Shown: positions 9,585 to 18,242, counted from the stretch's first letter. The stretch: 64,000 bases of DNA from an uncultured Oscillibacter sp. (GCA_910579435.1 CAJTVF010000006.1:19727-83726), one strand, 5' to 3'. Notes: generated by a model not told the origin, from the sequence alone. A program made the numbers and translations.

Positions 9585-10861
9585 TGCGGATTTTGGAGTT
9601 TGACAGCCTCTCGCCGGAGGAGTTCCTGAACCGGGACATCCAGGCGGAGGAGGACGTCTCCGCCGCCGTGGACGAGATTATCCGGGAGGTCCGGGCGCGG
9701 GGCGACGCCGCCCTCCGGGACTACACCCGCCGCTTCGACGGCGCGGAGCCGGGGGACCTGTGGGTGAGCGCGGCGGAGTTCGACGCCGCCAGGGAAGCGG
9801 TAGCCCCGTATTTTCTGGAGACCCTGCGGGAGGCGGCGGAGAACATCCGGCGCTTCCATGAGCGGCAGAAGCACAACGGCTTTCTCCTGGCGGACCGCCC
9901 CGGCATGGTCATGGGCCAGCGGTGGACGCCCATTGAAAAGGTGGGCATCTGCGTGCCCCGGAGCCCGGAGGCGTTCCCTTCCACCATTTTGATGAACGCC
10001 ATTCCGGCGCAGATCGCCGGAGTGCGGGATATTGTCCTGGTAACGCCTCCCCGAAAGGATGGCAGCGTCAGCCCGGAAGCCCTGATGGCGGCGGAGCTGG
10101 CAGAGGTAACGGACGTGTTCAAGATTGGCGGGGCCCAGGCCGTGGCGGCCCTGGCCTACGGCACGGAGACGGTGCCCCGGGTGGATAAGATCGTGGGTCC
10201 CGGCGGGGTCTTTGTGGCCACCGCCAAGCGGAAGGTCTTCGGCCAGGCGGCCATCGACATGATCGCCGGGCCCAGTGAAATTTTAGTCCTGGCGGACGGA
10301 AAGTCGAACCCCGAGTGGGTGGCGGCGGACCTCCTCAGCCAGGCGGAGCACGACCCGCTGTCCTCCGCCGTGCTGGTGACGGACAGCCGGGAATTGGCGG
10401 AGGCCGTCCGGGCGGCGGTGGAGGCCCAGCTGGAGGCCCTGCCCCGGAGGGAGACCGCCCGGAAATCCATCGAGGACAACGGGAAGATCATCGTCACGGA
10501 CAGTCTGGAAAAAGCGGTGGAGGCGGTGAACCGCATTGCCCCGGAGCACCTGGAGCTCTGCGTGGACGACCCCTTCGCCCTGCTGCCCCGCGTCAAAAAC
10601 GCCGGGAGCGTCTTCCTGGGCAGGTTTACCCCGGAGGCCCTGGGGGACTACTTCGCGGGACCCAACCACACCCTGCCTACCTCCGGCACCGCCCGGTTTT
10701 CCAGCCCCTTGGGCGTGGACGACTTTATGAAGCGATCCAGCTTCCTGTGCTATGACCAGGCGGCGCTGAACGCCTGCGCGGACCGCATCGCGGACTTTGC
10801 CCGGCGGGAGGGGCTGGAGGGACACGCCCGGTCGGCCCTGAGCCGGAAAGAATCTGAATGA
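9581..10861 (+). CDS. hisD: histidinol dehydrogenase
   Basis: Zinc- and NAD-dependent oxidation of histidinol to histidine (426 aa, standard length). Visible are 'DMIAGPSEILVLAD', the metal-site 'LLSQAEHDPLSSAV' with Gln and His, the catalytic pair in 'APEHLEL', 'ALGDYFAGPNHTLPT' and a C-terminal His ('EGHARSAL'). One oddity: the usual glycine-rich 'VPGG..' segment reads 'CVPRSPEAFPST'. It starts at ATG 9581, overlapping hisZG. A second ATG at 9584 is also possible. Confidence 0.95.
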   Translation: MMRILEFDSLSPEEFLNRDIQAEEDVSAAVDEIIREVRARGDAALRDYTRRFDGAEPGDLWVSAAEFDAAREAVAPYFLETLREAAENIRRFHERQKHNGFLLADRPGMVMGQRWTPIEKVGICVPRSPEAFPSTILMNAIPAQIAGVRDIVLVTPPRKDGSVSPEALMAAELAEVTDVFKIGGAQAVAALAYGTETVPRVDKIVGPGGVFVATAKRKVFGQAAIDMIAGPSEILVLADGKSNPEWVAADLLSQAEHDPLSSAVLVTDSRELAEAVRAAVEAQLEALPRRETARKSIEDNGKIIVTDSLEKAVEAVNRIAPEHLELCVDDPFALLPRVKNAGSVFLGRFTPEALGDYFAGPNHTLPTSGTARFSSPLGVDDFMKRSSFLCYDQAALNACADRIADFARREGLEGHARSALSRKESE

Positions 10862-10874
10862 AAGCGGTGGTTAT

Positions 10875-11939
10875 ATGAGCCGGTTTTTATCCCCGGAGGC
10901 CCGTCGCCTGGCCCCCTACACCCCCGGCGAGCAGCCCCGGGACCAGCAATACATTAAATTGAACACCAACGAAAGCCCCTTCCCGCCCTCGCCGAAGGTG
11001 CTGGAGGCCGTCTCCCGGGCGGAGGCGGAAAAGCTCTATCTCTACTCCGACCCCGCCTGCGCCGCTCTGAACGCCGCCATTGCCAAACGGTACGGCCTGG
11101 CCCCGGAGAACGTGATTTCCGGCAACGGCTCCGACGAGATTCTGGCCTTTGCCTTCCGGGCCTTCTGCGGGGAGGGGAAGGGCGCGGCCTTTGCGGACAT
11201 TACATATGGCTTCTACGAAGCCCAGGCGGCCCTGTTCGGCCTGAAGGCCCGGCGGGTCCCCCTGCGGGAGGACTTCTCCCTGAACGTGGAGGACTATCTG
11301 GACTTTCCCGGCACTGTGGTCATCGCCAATCCCAACGCCCCCACGGGCATGACGGTTTCCGTCTCGGAGATCCGGCGGCTGCTGGAAAAGGACCGGGACC
11401 GGGTGGTCGTTGTGGACGAGGCGTATGTGGACTTCGGTGCGGAGAGCTGCGTCCCCCTGGTCCGGGAGTATGACAATCTCCTGGTGACGCAGACCATGTC
11501 CAAGAGCCGCTCCTTGGCGGGGGGGCGCGTCGGCTTCGCCCTGGGCTCTGCGGAGCTGATCGCGGACCTGAACCGGGTGAAGTACAGCTTCAACCCCTAT
11601 AACGTCAACCGCCTCTCCCTGCTGGCGGGGGCCGCCGCCGTGGAGGATGAGGAGTACTTCCAGTCCTGCTGCCGGGCCGTGCGGGACAACCGGGCCTGGA
11701 CCACGGAGGCGCTGGAGGCCCGGGGCTTTCGGGTCCTGCCCTCCTCCGCCAATTTCATTTTCGCCCAATCGGGCCGCCTGCCCGGCGGGGAGCTGTACCG
11801 GAAATTAAAGGAGGCCGGCATTCTGGTCCGCTGGTTCGACAGGGACCGGATTCGGGACTTCTGCCGGATTACCATTGGTTCCAGGGAGCAGATGGAGGCG
11901 CTGATCGAGCAGATCGGCCGGCTGCTGAGCGAGCTGTAA
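10875..11939 (+). CDS. hisC: histidinol-phosphate aminotransferase
   Basis: PLP-dependent transamination of imidazole-acetol phosphate (354 aa). The N-terminal 'LNTNESPFPPSPKV' is the hallmark of HisC. The PLP lysine is in 'TMSKSRSLAGGRVGF', and 'VVVDEAYVDFG' and 'IANPNAPTG' mark the cofactor pocket. It lies 13 bp after hisD. Related aromatic or cobalamin-pathway aminotransferases share the fold, but operon position settles the role. Confidence 0.95.
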   Translation: MSRFLSPEARRLAPYTPGEQPRDQQYIKLNTNESPFPPSPKVLEAVSRAEAEKLYLYSDPACAALNAAIAKRYGLAPENVISGNGSDEILAFAFRAFCGEGKGAAFADITYGFYEAQAALFGLKARRVPLREDFSLNVEDYLDFPGTVVIANPNAPTGMTVSVSEIRRLLEKDRDRVVVVDEAYVDFGAESCVPLVREYDNLLVTQTMSKSRSLAGGRVGFALGSAELIADLNRVKYSFNPYNVNRLSLLAGAAAVEDEEYFQSCCRAVRDNRAWTTEALEARGFRVLPSSANFIFAQSGRLPGGELYRKLKEAGILVRWFDRDRIRDFCRITIGSREQMEALIEQIGRLLSEL

Positions 11940-11952
11940 GGAGGGAAACGCC

Positions 11953-12540
11953 ATGCGCACCGCGAGCATTCAACGGAACACCCGGGAGACCCAAATCAAG
12001 CTCTCCCTGAATCTGGACGGAACCGGAAGGGCGGAGGTTTCCACCGGCTGCGGCTTTCTGGACCACATGCTGGAGCTCTTCGCCCGGCACGGGGACTTCG
12101 ACCTCTCCGTGACCTGCCACGGGGACACCCAGGTGGATTACCACCACTCCGTGGAGGATATTGGCATCTGCCTGGGCAAGGCCTTTCAGGAGGCCCTGGG
12201 GGACAAGCGGGGGCTGGTCCGCTACGGGCAGTTCCTGCTGCCCATGGACGAGACGCTGGTCCTGTGCGCCGTGGACCTCTCGGGCCGGGATTATTTAGGC
12301 TGGGCGGTGGACCTGCCCGCCGCCAAGGCGGGGGACTTCGACACGGAGCTGGCGAAGGAATTCTGGCTGGGCTTCGTGCGGAACTGCCCCGGGTCCCTCC
12401 ATATCCGCCAGATGGCGGGGGAGAACACCCACCACATTCTGGAGGCGGTCTTCAAGGGCGCGGGCCGGGCGCTGAAGGAGGCGGCGTCCTTGGACCCCAA
12501 GCATTTGAACGAGGTCCCCAGCACGAAAGGGGTGCTGTGA
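11953..12540 (+). CDS. hisB: imidazoleglycerol-phosphate dehydratase
   Basis: Monofunctional 195-aa dehydratase converting IGP to imidazole-acetol phosphate. The manganese-binding histidine motifs are present: 'DYHHSVEDIGICLGKA' and 'ENTHHILEAVFKGAGRAL'. There is no N-terminal phosphatase domain, in line with the separate PHP phosphatase gene at the end of the operon. It is preceded by AAGGAGGG and overlaps the hisH start by one base (TGATG). Confidence 0.96.
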   Translation: MRTASIQRNTRETQIKLSLNLDGTGRAEVSTGCGFLDHMLELFARHGDFDLSVTCHGDTQVDYHHSVEDIGICLGKAFQEALGDKRGLVRYGQFLLPMDETLVLCAVDLSGRDYLGWAVDLPAAKAGDFDTELAKEFWLGFVRNCPGSLHIRQMAGENTHHILEAVFKGAGRALKEAASLDPKHLNEVPSTKGVL

Positions 12541-13151
12541 TGACCGCCATTGTGGATTACGGCGTGGGGAACCTGTTTTCCCTGCAATCCAGCCTCCGCG
12601 CCCTGGGCCTGGAGACGGAGGTCACCGGCGAGGCGGAGCGCCTCCGGGCGGCGGAGCGCATCATCCTCCCCGGCGTGGGAGCCTTCGGCGACGCCCGGGC
12701 CAAGCTGGACGCCACGGGCCTGGTCCCCGTCCTGCTGGAGGAGGCGGAGCGGAAGCCGCTCCTGGGCATCTGCCTGGGGATGCAGCTCCTCTTTGACCGG
12801 AGCTTTGAGTACGGCGAGCATCCCGGCCTGGGCCTGATTCCCGGCGAGGTGGCCTTTTTGGGAGAGGACCTGGCGGACGGGACGCTGAAGGTGCCCCATA
12901 TGGGCTGGAACAGCCTGGAAATTGGAAAAGACGACCCGCTGTTCAAATATTTCAAGAATGGCGAATATGTTTACTATGTCCACAGCTTCTACGCCCGGAA
13001 CTGCGGGGACAGCACACTGGGAACGTCCCGGTATGGGACCCTCGCCGTCACCGGCGCGGTGCGCCGGGGGAACGTCTGGGGCGCCCAGTTCCACCCGGAG
13101 AAGTCCGGGGACGCGGGGCTGCGGTTGCTGCGGGCCTTTGCGGAATTGTAA
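12540..13151 (+). CDS. hisH: imidazole glycerol phosphate synthase glutaminase subunit
   Basis: Glutamine amidotransferase (203 aa) supplying ammonia to HisF. The nucleophile Cys is in 'LLGICLGMQLLFDRS' and the His-Glu pair in 'GAQFHPEKSG'. The start at 12540 shares its A with the hisB stop codon. This gives 'MTAIVDYGVGNLFSL', the normal N-terminus. The frame stays open upstream, but only as a shadow of hisB. HisF, its partner, is two genes further down. Confidence 0.96.
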   Translation: MTAIVDYGVGNLFSLQSSLRALGLETEVTGEAERLRAAERIILPGVGAFGDARAKLDATGLVPVLLEEAERKPLLGICLGMQLLFDRSFEYGEHPGLGLIPGEVAFLGEDLADGTLKVPHMGWNSLEIGKDDPLFKYFKNGEYVYYVHSFYARNCGDSTLGTSRYGTLAVTGAVRRGNVWGAQFHPEKSGDAGLRLLRAFAEL

Positions 13152-13166
13152 GGAGGGAACACCGGG

Positions 13167-13637
13167 ATGCGAAGAAAGGACCGGGAGGTCACGGACCCTG
13201 TAAAAATCCGGGAGATTATAACAGCCTGTGATTGCTGCCGCCTGGGGCTGTGCGGCGGGGGGCGGGCCTATGTCGTCCCCATGGACTTCGGCTTTGCCGA
13301 AAAGGACGGGCATTATGCCTTCTATTTCCACAGCGCGAAGGAGGGGCGGAAAATCGGCCTTATCCGGGAAAGCGGCTGGGCCGCCTTTGAGATGGACTGC
13401 GGCCACGAGTGGGTCACGGGCCCCAGGGCCTGTGACTATACCTCCCGCTTCCAATGCGTCATGGGCGGCGGTCCGGTGACGTTCCTGGAGACGCCGGAGG
13501 AGAAGCGGGCGGGCCTGAACGCCATTTTGCGCCGCGTCGGCGGCAAGGACCAATGGGAGATCGGAGAGGCCGCGCTGGACGGCGTCTGCGTCTTCCGCCT
13601 GGACGTGGAAGAGCTGACCTGCAAGGTCCACGAATAA
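13167..13637 (+). CDS. pyridoxamine 5'-phosphate oxidase family (NimA-like) protein inside the his operon
   Basis: A 156-aa protein of the split-barrel flavin-binding superfamily, closest in pattern to NimA-type 'nitroimidazole resistance' proteins. Supporting features are the 'GRAYVVPMDFGF' start of the barrel, 'FYFHSAKEGRKIGLIRE', and 'DYTSRFQCVMGGGPV'. It probably binds FMN, F420 or haem; the ligand is not deducible. It sits between hisH and hisA with 15- and 13-bp gaps, so it is co-transcribed with the his genes. A role in histidine synthesis is not known for this family. Confidence 0.8.
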   Translation: MRRKDREVTDPVKIREIITACDCCRLGLCGGGRAYVVPMDFGFAEKDGHYAFYFHSAKEGRKIGLIRESGWAAFEMDCGHEWVTGPRACDYTSRFQCVMGGGPVTFLETPEEKRAGLNAILRRVGGKDQWEIGEAALDGVCVFRLDVEELTCKVHE

Positions 13638-13650
13638 GGGAGGCGGTATT

Positions 13651-14370
13651 ATGCAGATTTTCCCAGCCATTGACCTCCGGGGCGGGCAGGTGGTCCGCCT
13701 CTACCAGGGGGACTACGACCAGGAGACCGTCTACGGCGCGGACCCCTGCGCCCAGGCCCGGGCGTTCCTGGACGCCGGGGCCCGGTATCTCCACGTCGTG
13801 GACCTGGACGGAGCCCGGGACGGCACTGCGGCGAACTTTGACAGCATCGCCGCCATCGCCCGCCAGGGCGGGCTGTACATCGAGGTGGGCGGCGGCGTCC
13901 GCACGGAGGAGCGCATCCGCCGGTATCTGGACCTGGGGGTGAGCCGGTGCATTTTAGGCACGGCTGCCGTAAAGGACTTCGACTTTACCGCCCGCATGGC
14001 CCGGAAATACGGAGAGCAGATCGCCGTGGGCGTGGATGCCCGGGACGGCTATGTGGCCGTCAACGGCTGGAAGGAGCTCTCCCGGGAGAAGGGAGTGGAC
14101 TTTTGCCGCCGCCTTCGGGACGCGGGGGTGAGGACCGTCATCTACACCGACATCAGCCGGGACGGCGCGGGCCTGGGGACCAACCTGGAGCTTTACGAGG
14201 AGCTGACCCAAATCGAGGGCCTGGAGATTACCGCCTCCGGCGGCGTGAGCTCTCTGGAAGAGCTGCGGCGGCTGGAGCGCATGGGGGTCCGGGCCGCCAT
14301 CCTGGGCAGGGCCCTGTATGACGGGCGGCTGGACCTCCGGACCGTGATTCAGGAGGTGGGGACGTGTTAG
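13651..14370 (+). CDS. hisA: ProFAR isomerase
   Basis: 1-(5-phosphoribosyl)-5-[(5-phosphoribosylamino)methylideneamino]imidazole-4-carboxamide isomerase (239 aa, TIM barrel). The N-terminal catalytic Asp is in 'FPAIDLRGGQVVRL', the second in 'IYTDISRDGAGLGTN'. Phosphate-binding glycines are in 'VGGGVRTEERI' and 'ASGGVSSLEEL'. The gene overlaps the GTG start of hisF by 7 bp. Confidence 0.96.
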   Translation: MQIFPAIDLRGGQVVRLYQGDYDQETVYGADPCAQARAFLDAGARYLHVVDLDGARDGTAANFDSIAAIARQGGLYIEVGGGVRTEERIRRYLDLGVSRCILGTAAVKDFDFTARMARKYGEQIAVGVDARDGYVAVNGWKELSREKGVDFCRRLRDAGVRTVIYTDISRDGAGLGTNLELYEELTQIEGLEITASGGVSSLEELRRLERMGVRAAILGRALYDGRLDLRTVIQEVGTC

Positions 14371-15119
14371 CCAAGCGCATCATCCCCTGCCTGGACGTGC
14401 GGGACGGCCGGGTGGTGAAGGGGACCAACTTTGAAGGACTCCGGGACCTGGCGGACCCGGTGGAGCTGGCCCGGTTCTACAACGCCTCCGGGGCCGACGA
14501 GCTGGTGTTCTATGACATCACCGCCTCCGCCGAGGGCCGGGGGCTGTTCACGGATATCCTCCGCCGGGTGGCCTCCGAGATCTTCATTCCCCTGACGGTG
14601 GGGGGCGGCGTCCGGACGCTGGAGGACTTCGACCGGGTGCTGAAATGCGGCGCGGACAAGGTGAGCGTCAACTCTGGAGCCATCGCGGACCCGTCCATCA
14701 TCGCCGCGGCGGCGAAGCGCTACGGGGACCAGTGCGTGGTTCTCAGCATGGACGTGAAGCGTGTGGAGGGGCGGTTCCGCCTCTTTGCCAAAGGGGGCCG
14801 GGAGGATACCGGCATCGACGCCATGGAGTGGGCGGTCCGGGGCGTGGGGGACGGCGCGGGGGAGATTGTGCTGAACTCCATCGACACGGACGGCGTGAAA
14901 CGCGGCTTTGACCTGGAAATGCTGGATGCTCTGGCGGCGCGGGTAAAAGTGCCCATCATCGCCAGCGGCGGGGCGGGGAATATGGAGCATTTCGCGGAGC
15001 TGTTCACCCACCCGGGCGTGGACGCGGGGCTGGCCGCCTCGATTTTCCATTCCAGGCAGGTAGACATCAAGGAATTAAAGCGCTTTCTTCGCGGCAAGGG
15101 CGTGGAGATGCGGCTGTGA
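14364..15119 (+). CDS. hisF: imidazole glycerol phosphate synthase cyclase subunit
   Basis: A 251-aa TIM barrel that uses ammonia from HisH to form IGP and AICAR. Signature stretches are 'RIIPCLDVRDGRVVKG', 'VGGGVRTLEDFDRVL' and 'ASGGAGNMEHFAEL', with catalytic Asp residues at the ends of strands 1 and 5 ('NSIDTDG'). The start is GTG at 14364, seven bases inside hisA, preceded by AGGAGGTGGGGAC. A later in-frame ATG would delete strand 1. Confidence 0.96.
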   Translation: MLAKRIIPCLDVRDGRVVKGTNFEGLRDLADPVELARFYNASGADELVFYDITASAEGRGLFTDILRRVASEIFIPLTVGGGVRTLEDFDRVLKCGADKVSVNSGAIADPSIIAAAAKRYGDQCVVLSMDVKRVEGRFRLFAKGGREDTGIDAMEWAVRGVGDGAGEIVLNSIDTDGVKRGFDLEMLDALAARVKVPIIASGGAGNMEHFAELFTHPGVDAGLAASIFHSRQVDIKELKRFLRGKGVEMRL

Positions 15120-15146
15120 AACCGATATTCGAAAGGGGCGTACAAC

Positions 15147-15590
15147 ATGGACAGTGAGATTCGCTGGTGGTTTCCGGGTTTTGAGGCGGGGCTGGCGGCC
15201 CTGCCGGCGGAGGAGCGGGGCACCCTGCTCCGGAGGTGTGCGGAGAACTGCCTCCAGATGGGAATGCTGGATTTCTACCGGGGCGTGCAGGAGCGGAGCG
15301 GCGGAGATATCGACGCGTTTTTCCGGGCCCTGGGGGAAATGGGCGGACTGGACACGGAGATTGTGCGGTCCGGGAAGGAATTCTGGCTGATTTTCCGCCA
15401 GTGTACCTGTTCCCTCCACACGCAGGGATATATCAACTCCAGCCTGCTGTGCGAGTGCTCCCGGCAGAGCGTACTGCACATCCTCCGGGAACTGTGGCCG
15501 GATTTGAGCTTTGAGGTGGACCCGGGGGGGACCATCCTGAACGGGGCGCAGGACTGCCGGTTCCATATCGTGGAGCGGGAGGACGCGTGA
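15147..15590 (+). CDS. uncharacterised Cys-rich protein inside the his operon
   Basis: A 147-aa soluble protein whose family I cannot name with confidence. It has a helical N-terminal half, then a cysteine-rich core. The core has 'CTCSLHTQGYIN', 'LCECS' and a C-terminal 'QDCRFHI'. The spacing resembles 4VR/ATC-hydrolase-like small-molecule binding domains, in which such cysteines bind a metal or ligand. It lies between hisF (27 bp) and hisIE (1 bp), so translation is probably coupled to hisIE. No known histidine step is unaccounted for. Confidence 0.7.
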   Translation: MDSEIRWWFPGFEAGLAALPAEERGTLLRRCAENCLQMGMLDFYRGVQERSGGDIDAFFRALGEMGGLDTEIVRSGKEFWLIFRQCTCSLHTQGYINSSLLCECSRQSVLHILRELWPDLSFEVDPGGTILNGAQDCRFHIVEREDA

Positions 15591-15591
15591 C

Positions 15592-16227
15592 ATGGATTTG
15601 AAATTTGACGAGCGGGGCCTGATTCCCGCCATAGTCCAGGACCACTACACCAAGGAGGTCCTGACCCTGGCCTATATGAACGCCGAGAGCCTGGCCGTTA
15701 CCATTGACGAGCGGAAGACCTGCTTCTGGAGCCGGAGCCGCCAGGAGCTCTGGCGGAAGGGGGAGACCAGCGGGAACCGCCAGCATGTGGTGTCCATCAC
15801 CGCCGACTGCGACGCCGACGCCCTGGTGGTGGAGGTGGTGAAGGACGGCCCCGCCTGCCACACCGGGGCGGAGAGCTGCTTTTTTCGGGAGCTGTACCTC
15901 TCCGACGAGCTGAAGCGGTTCAGCTATGAGGGCCTGTACCGGCTTATCGCCGGGCGGAAGACCAGCCCCAAGGAGGGCAGCTATACCACCTACCTGTTTG
16001 AAAAGGGCCTGGACAAGATTCTCAAGAAAGTGGGGGAGGAGTGTACCGAGGTCGTCATCGCCGGACGGAAGGAGGACCGGGAGGAGACGGTCTATGAGAT
16101 TGCCGACCTCTGCTACCACGTGATGGTGCTGATGGTCCAGATGGGCATTTCGGTGGAGGACGTCACCCGGGAGCTGGAAAAGCGCCACGTAGTGGACCAC
16201 AAGGTAAAGCAGGAGCGGATGCAATGA
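15592..16227 (+). CDS. hisIE: bifunctional phosphoribosyl-AMP cyclohydrolase / phosphoribosyl-ATP pyrophosphatase
   Basis: Catalyses steps 2 and 3 of the pathway (211 aa). HisI domain, about residues 1-110, has 'VLTLAYMNAESL', 'TCFWSRSRQELWRKGETSGN' and the zinc-site cysteines of 'ITADCDADAL' and 'GPACHTG'. HisE domain, about residues 115-211, has the MazG-like 'KKVGEECTEVVIAGR' and 'EIADLCYHVMVLM'. Fusion of the two is common. The stop codon overlaps the hisJ start (ATGA). Confidence 0.96.
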   Translation: MDLKFDERGLIPAIVQDHYTKEVLTLAYMNAESLAVTIDERKTCFWSRSRQELWRKGETSGNRQHVVSITADCDADALVVEVVKDGPACHTGAESCFFRELYLSDELKRFSYEGLYRLIAGRKTSPKEGSYTTYLFEKGLDKILKKVGEECTEVVIAGRKEDREETVYEIADLCYHVMVLMVQMGISVEDVTRELEKRHVVDHKVKQERMQ

Positions 16228-17048
16228 GCACCTTCTGTTCCGTCCATACCCACTCGCGCCTCTGCGACGGGGAGGACGCCCTGGCGGAGATGGCCCGGGC
16301 GGCCTTTGCGGCCGGGGCGGTCTCCTTCGGGGCCTCGGGCCACAGCCACACCCCCATTCCGGAGGACGAGGGCGGGGTCCTCCCGGCGGACATGACGGCC
16401 TACCGGGCGGAGGTCTTGCGGCTCCGGGAGGAGTACGCCGGGCGGATGGACGTGCTGCTGGGCGTCGAGCTGGACAACTGCGCCGACGTGACGGCGGAGG
16501 ACTTCGACTACTGGATCGGGAGCGCCCACCGCCTGAAGGGTCCTGACGGCGGGCTTTACACCGTCGACTGGGACGCGGAACGGCTGGCGGCCTGCCAGGC
16601 GGAGGCGTTTCACGGAGACGCCTATGCCATGGCGGAGCGCTATTACGCCGAGGTCCTCCGGATGGCGGAGAGGAAGCCCACGATTTTGGGCCACATTGAC
16701 CTGATCGCCAAGTTCAACGAGGACGGCGGCTTTTTTGACGAAGAAGACCCCCGCTACCGCGCCGCCGCCCTAGAGGCCCTCCACGCCGCAGACCCGGCGG
16801 AGACGCTGCTGGAGATCAACACCGGGGCCATGTTTCGGGGATACCGGAGCGTCCCCTACCCGGCCCTGTTCCTCCTGCGGGAGTGGCGGGCCATGGGGGG
16901 AAGCGTCATCCTCACCGCCGACGCCCACAGCGCCGGGGCCATTGTCCACGGCTACGCCCAGGCGGCGGAGCTGGCCCGGGCGGCGGGCTTTGCGCACTCG
17001 GTGCTGCTGACCCTCTCGGGCCGGGAGGAGCGGCCTTTGGACATTTGA
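16224..17048 (+). CDS. hisJ: PHP-family histidinol-phosphatase
   Basis: Dephosphorylates histidinol phosphate (274 aa). The PHP metal-binding motif 'SVHTHSRLCDGEDAL' opens the protein. Further metal ligands are in 'ASGHSHTP', 'VLLGVELD', 'ILGHIDLIAKF' and 'TADAHSAG'. As the last gene of a complete his operon with monofunctional HisB, it supplies the missing phosphatase. Terminator at 17060. Confidence 0.93.
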   Translation: MSTFCSVHTHSRLCDGEDALAEMARAAFAAGAVSFGASGHSHTPIPEDEGGVLPADMTAYRAEVLRLREEYAGRMDVLLGVELDNCADVTAEDFDYWIGSAHRLKGPDGGLYTVDWDAERLAACQAEAFHGDAYAMAERYYAEVLRMAERKPTILGHIDLIAKFNEDGGFFDEEDPRYRAAALEALHAADPAETLLEINTGAMFRGYRSVPYPALFLLREWRAMGGSVILTADAHSAGAIVHGYAQAAELARAAGFAHSVLLTLSGREERPLDI

Positions 17049-17059
17049 GAAAAACGAAC

Positions 17060-17099
17060 GGCGCGGAACTGCCGCCTGGCAGCTTCCGCGTCATTTTTT
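17060..17099 (+). terminator. histidine operon terminator
   Basis: G/C-rich stem 'GGCGCGGAA..CTGCC' with 'GGCAG.CTTCCGCGTC' (one bulge), followed by ATTTTTT. Confidence 0.8.
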
Positions 17100-17112
17100 G
17101 CGCAAATAAACA

Positions 17113-17157
17113 AGGACTCCCCCCCGCCGTCTTCCACCACGGCGGGGAGAAAGTCCC
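17113..17157 (-). terminator. terminator of the AbrB-like gene
   Basis: Outer arms GGACT/AGTCC and inner CCCCGCCGT/ACGGCGGGG. Read on the minus strand it is followed by TTGTTTATTTG. A further GGGCCGGG/CCCCGGCCC hairpin lies between it and the gene (about 17213-17236). Confidence 0.6.
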
Positions 17158-17260
17158 TGTTGTGTTATTTATGCGTTAGGTTGGTTTTACCCCCGGCGCA
17201 TACCCGATGGGTCGGGCCGGGCTTGCGCCCCGGCCCTAGTCCGCTGAAAAGGGCGACGCC

Positions 17261-17512
17261 TCAGGAGGCGTTCACATGGGACAGCTCCTTCATACATCTG
17301 GGACAGACACTCTTGCCCTTGAAGAGAGTAACGTCCTTGGTGGCGTCGCAGAAAATACAGCTGGGTTTGTACTTTTTGAGTATAACGGACGAGCCTTCCA
17401 CATAGATTTCCAATGCGTCGCGCTCGGCAATGTCCAGGGTGCGCCGCATCTCGATGGGAAGCACAATCCTGCCCAACTCATCCACCTTTCTTACGATTCC
17501 AGTTGATTTCAC
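17261..17512 (-). CDS. AbrB/SpoVT-like transition-state regulator
   Basis: An 83-aa DNA-binding regulator. The N-terminal swapped-hairpin domain 'STGIVRKVDELGRIVLPIE' is textbook AbrB family. The C-terminal half carries two CxxC pairs ('CIFCDATKD' and 'CPRCMKEL') that could bind zinc. The start is taken as GTG 17512, which has AAAGGAGGAG upstream and gives the conserved N-terminus. A longer reading to 17575 would run through the RBS. It is divergent from spmA, consistent with control of sporulation-phase genes. Confidence 0.9.
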   Translation of the reverse strand: MKSTGIVRKVDELGRIVLPIEMRRTLDIAERDALEIYVEGSSVILKKYKPSCIFCDATKDVTLFKGKSVCPRCMKELSHVNAS

Positions 17513-17660
17513 AGCTCTCCTCCTTTCCCTATGCCCGCAGCATCTTCCAACAGGTGGTGTAACCTTATCATACAAATATTGAGTTTGTCAATTCTTTCCT
17601 GGAAAAAATTAAGAAGATATTCATAATTTGGCGAAAAAAGTAAAAAAATGGAGGAAAATT

Positions 17661-18242
17661 ATGGAAATGGCATGGGTTTGGACCGGGATGGTGACACTTT
17701 CGCTGGTCTTCGGCCTCCTCTCGGGGAACCTGGACGCGGTGGCGAACGCGGCGCTGGAGGGGGCCCGGTCCGCCATTGAGCTGAGCCTGGCCATGGCGGG
17801 AGTCCTCTGCCTCTGGAGCGGGGTCATGGAGATCATGAATGCCTGCGGCCTCTCGGCGGGGCTGGCGCGGCTGTTCCGGCCCGTCCTGCGGAGGCTCCTG
17901 CCCAACGCCTGCAAGGACCCGGAGACCCTGGCGGCGGTATCCGCCAACGTGTCGGCGAACCTCCTGGGCCTGGGCAACGCGGCGACCCCCCTGGGCATCC
18001 GGGCCGCCAGGAGGATGGCGAAGGGCTGCGGCGGCGTGGCCAGCGACGAGCTGTGCCGGCTGGTGGTGCTGAACACCGCCTCCATCCAGCTGATCCCGGC
18101 CACCATCGCCTCGGTCCGGGCCGCCGCCGGGTGTGAAACGCCCTTTGATATTCTTCCGGCGGTGTGGCTGGCCTCCGTCCTGTCGGTGGCGGCGGGATTG
18201 ACGGCGGAAAGGCTGCTGTCCTGCGGGAGGGCACGGCGATGA
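17661..18242 (+). CDS. spmA: spore maturation protein A
   Basis: Membrane protein (193 aa) of the SpmA family, needed for spore-core dehydration in Bacillus. The conserved stretch 'ANLLGLGNAATPLGIRAARRM' fixes the family, and 'LNTASIQLIPATIASVR' follows. About five membrane helices are present. Start ATG 17661 has GGAGG at 17650-17654. A TTG at 17628 is in frame but lies upstream of the RBS. It overlaps spmB by 4 bp. Confidence 0.94.
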   Translation: MEMAWVWTGMVTLSLVFGLLSGNLDAVANAALEGARSAIELSLAMAGVLCLWSGVMEIMNACGLSAGLARLFRPVLRRLLPNACKDPETLAAVSANVSANLLGLGNAATPLGIRAARRMAKGCGGVASDELCRLVVLNTASIQLIPATIASVRAAAGCETPFDILPAVWLASVLSVAAGLTAERLLSCGRARR

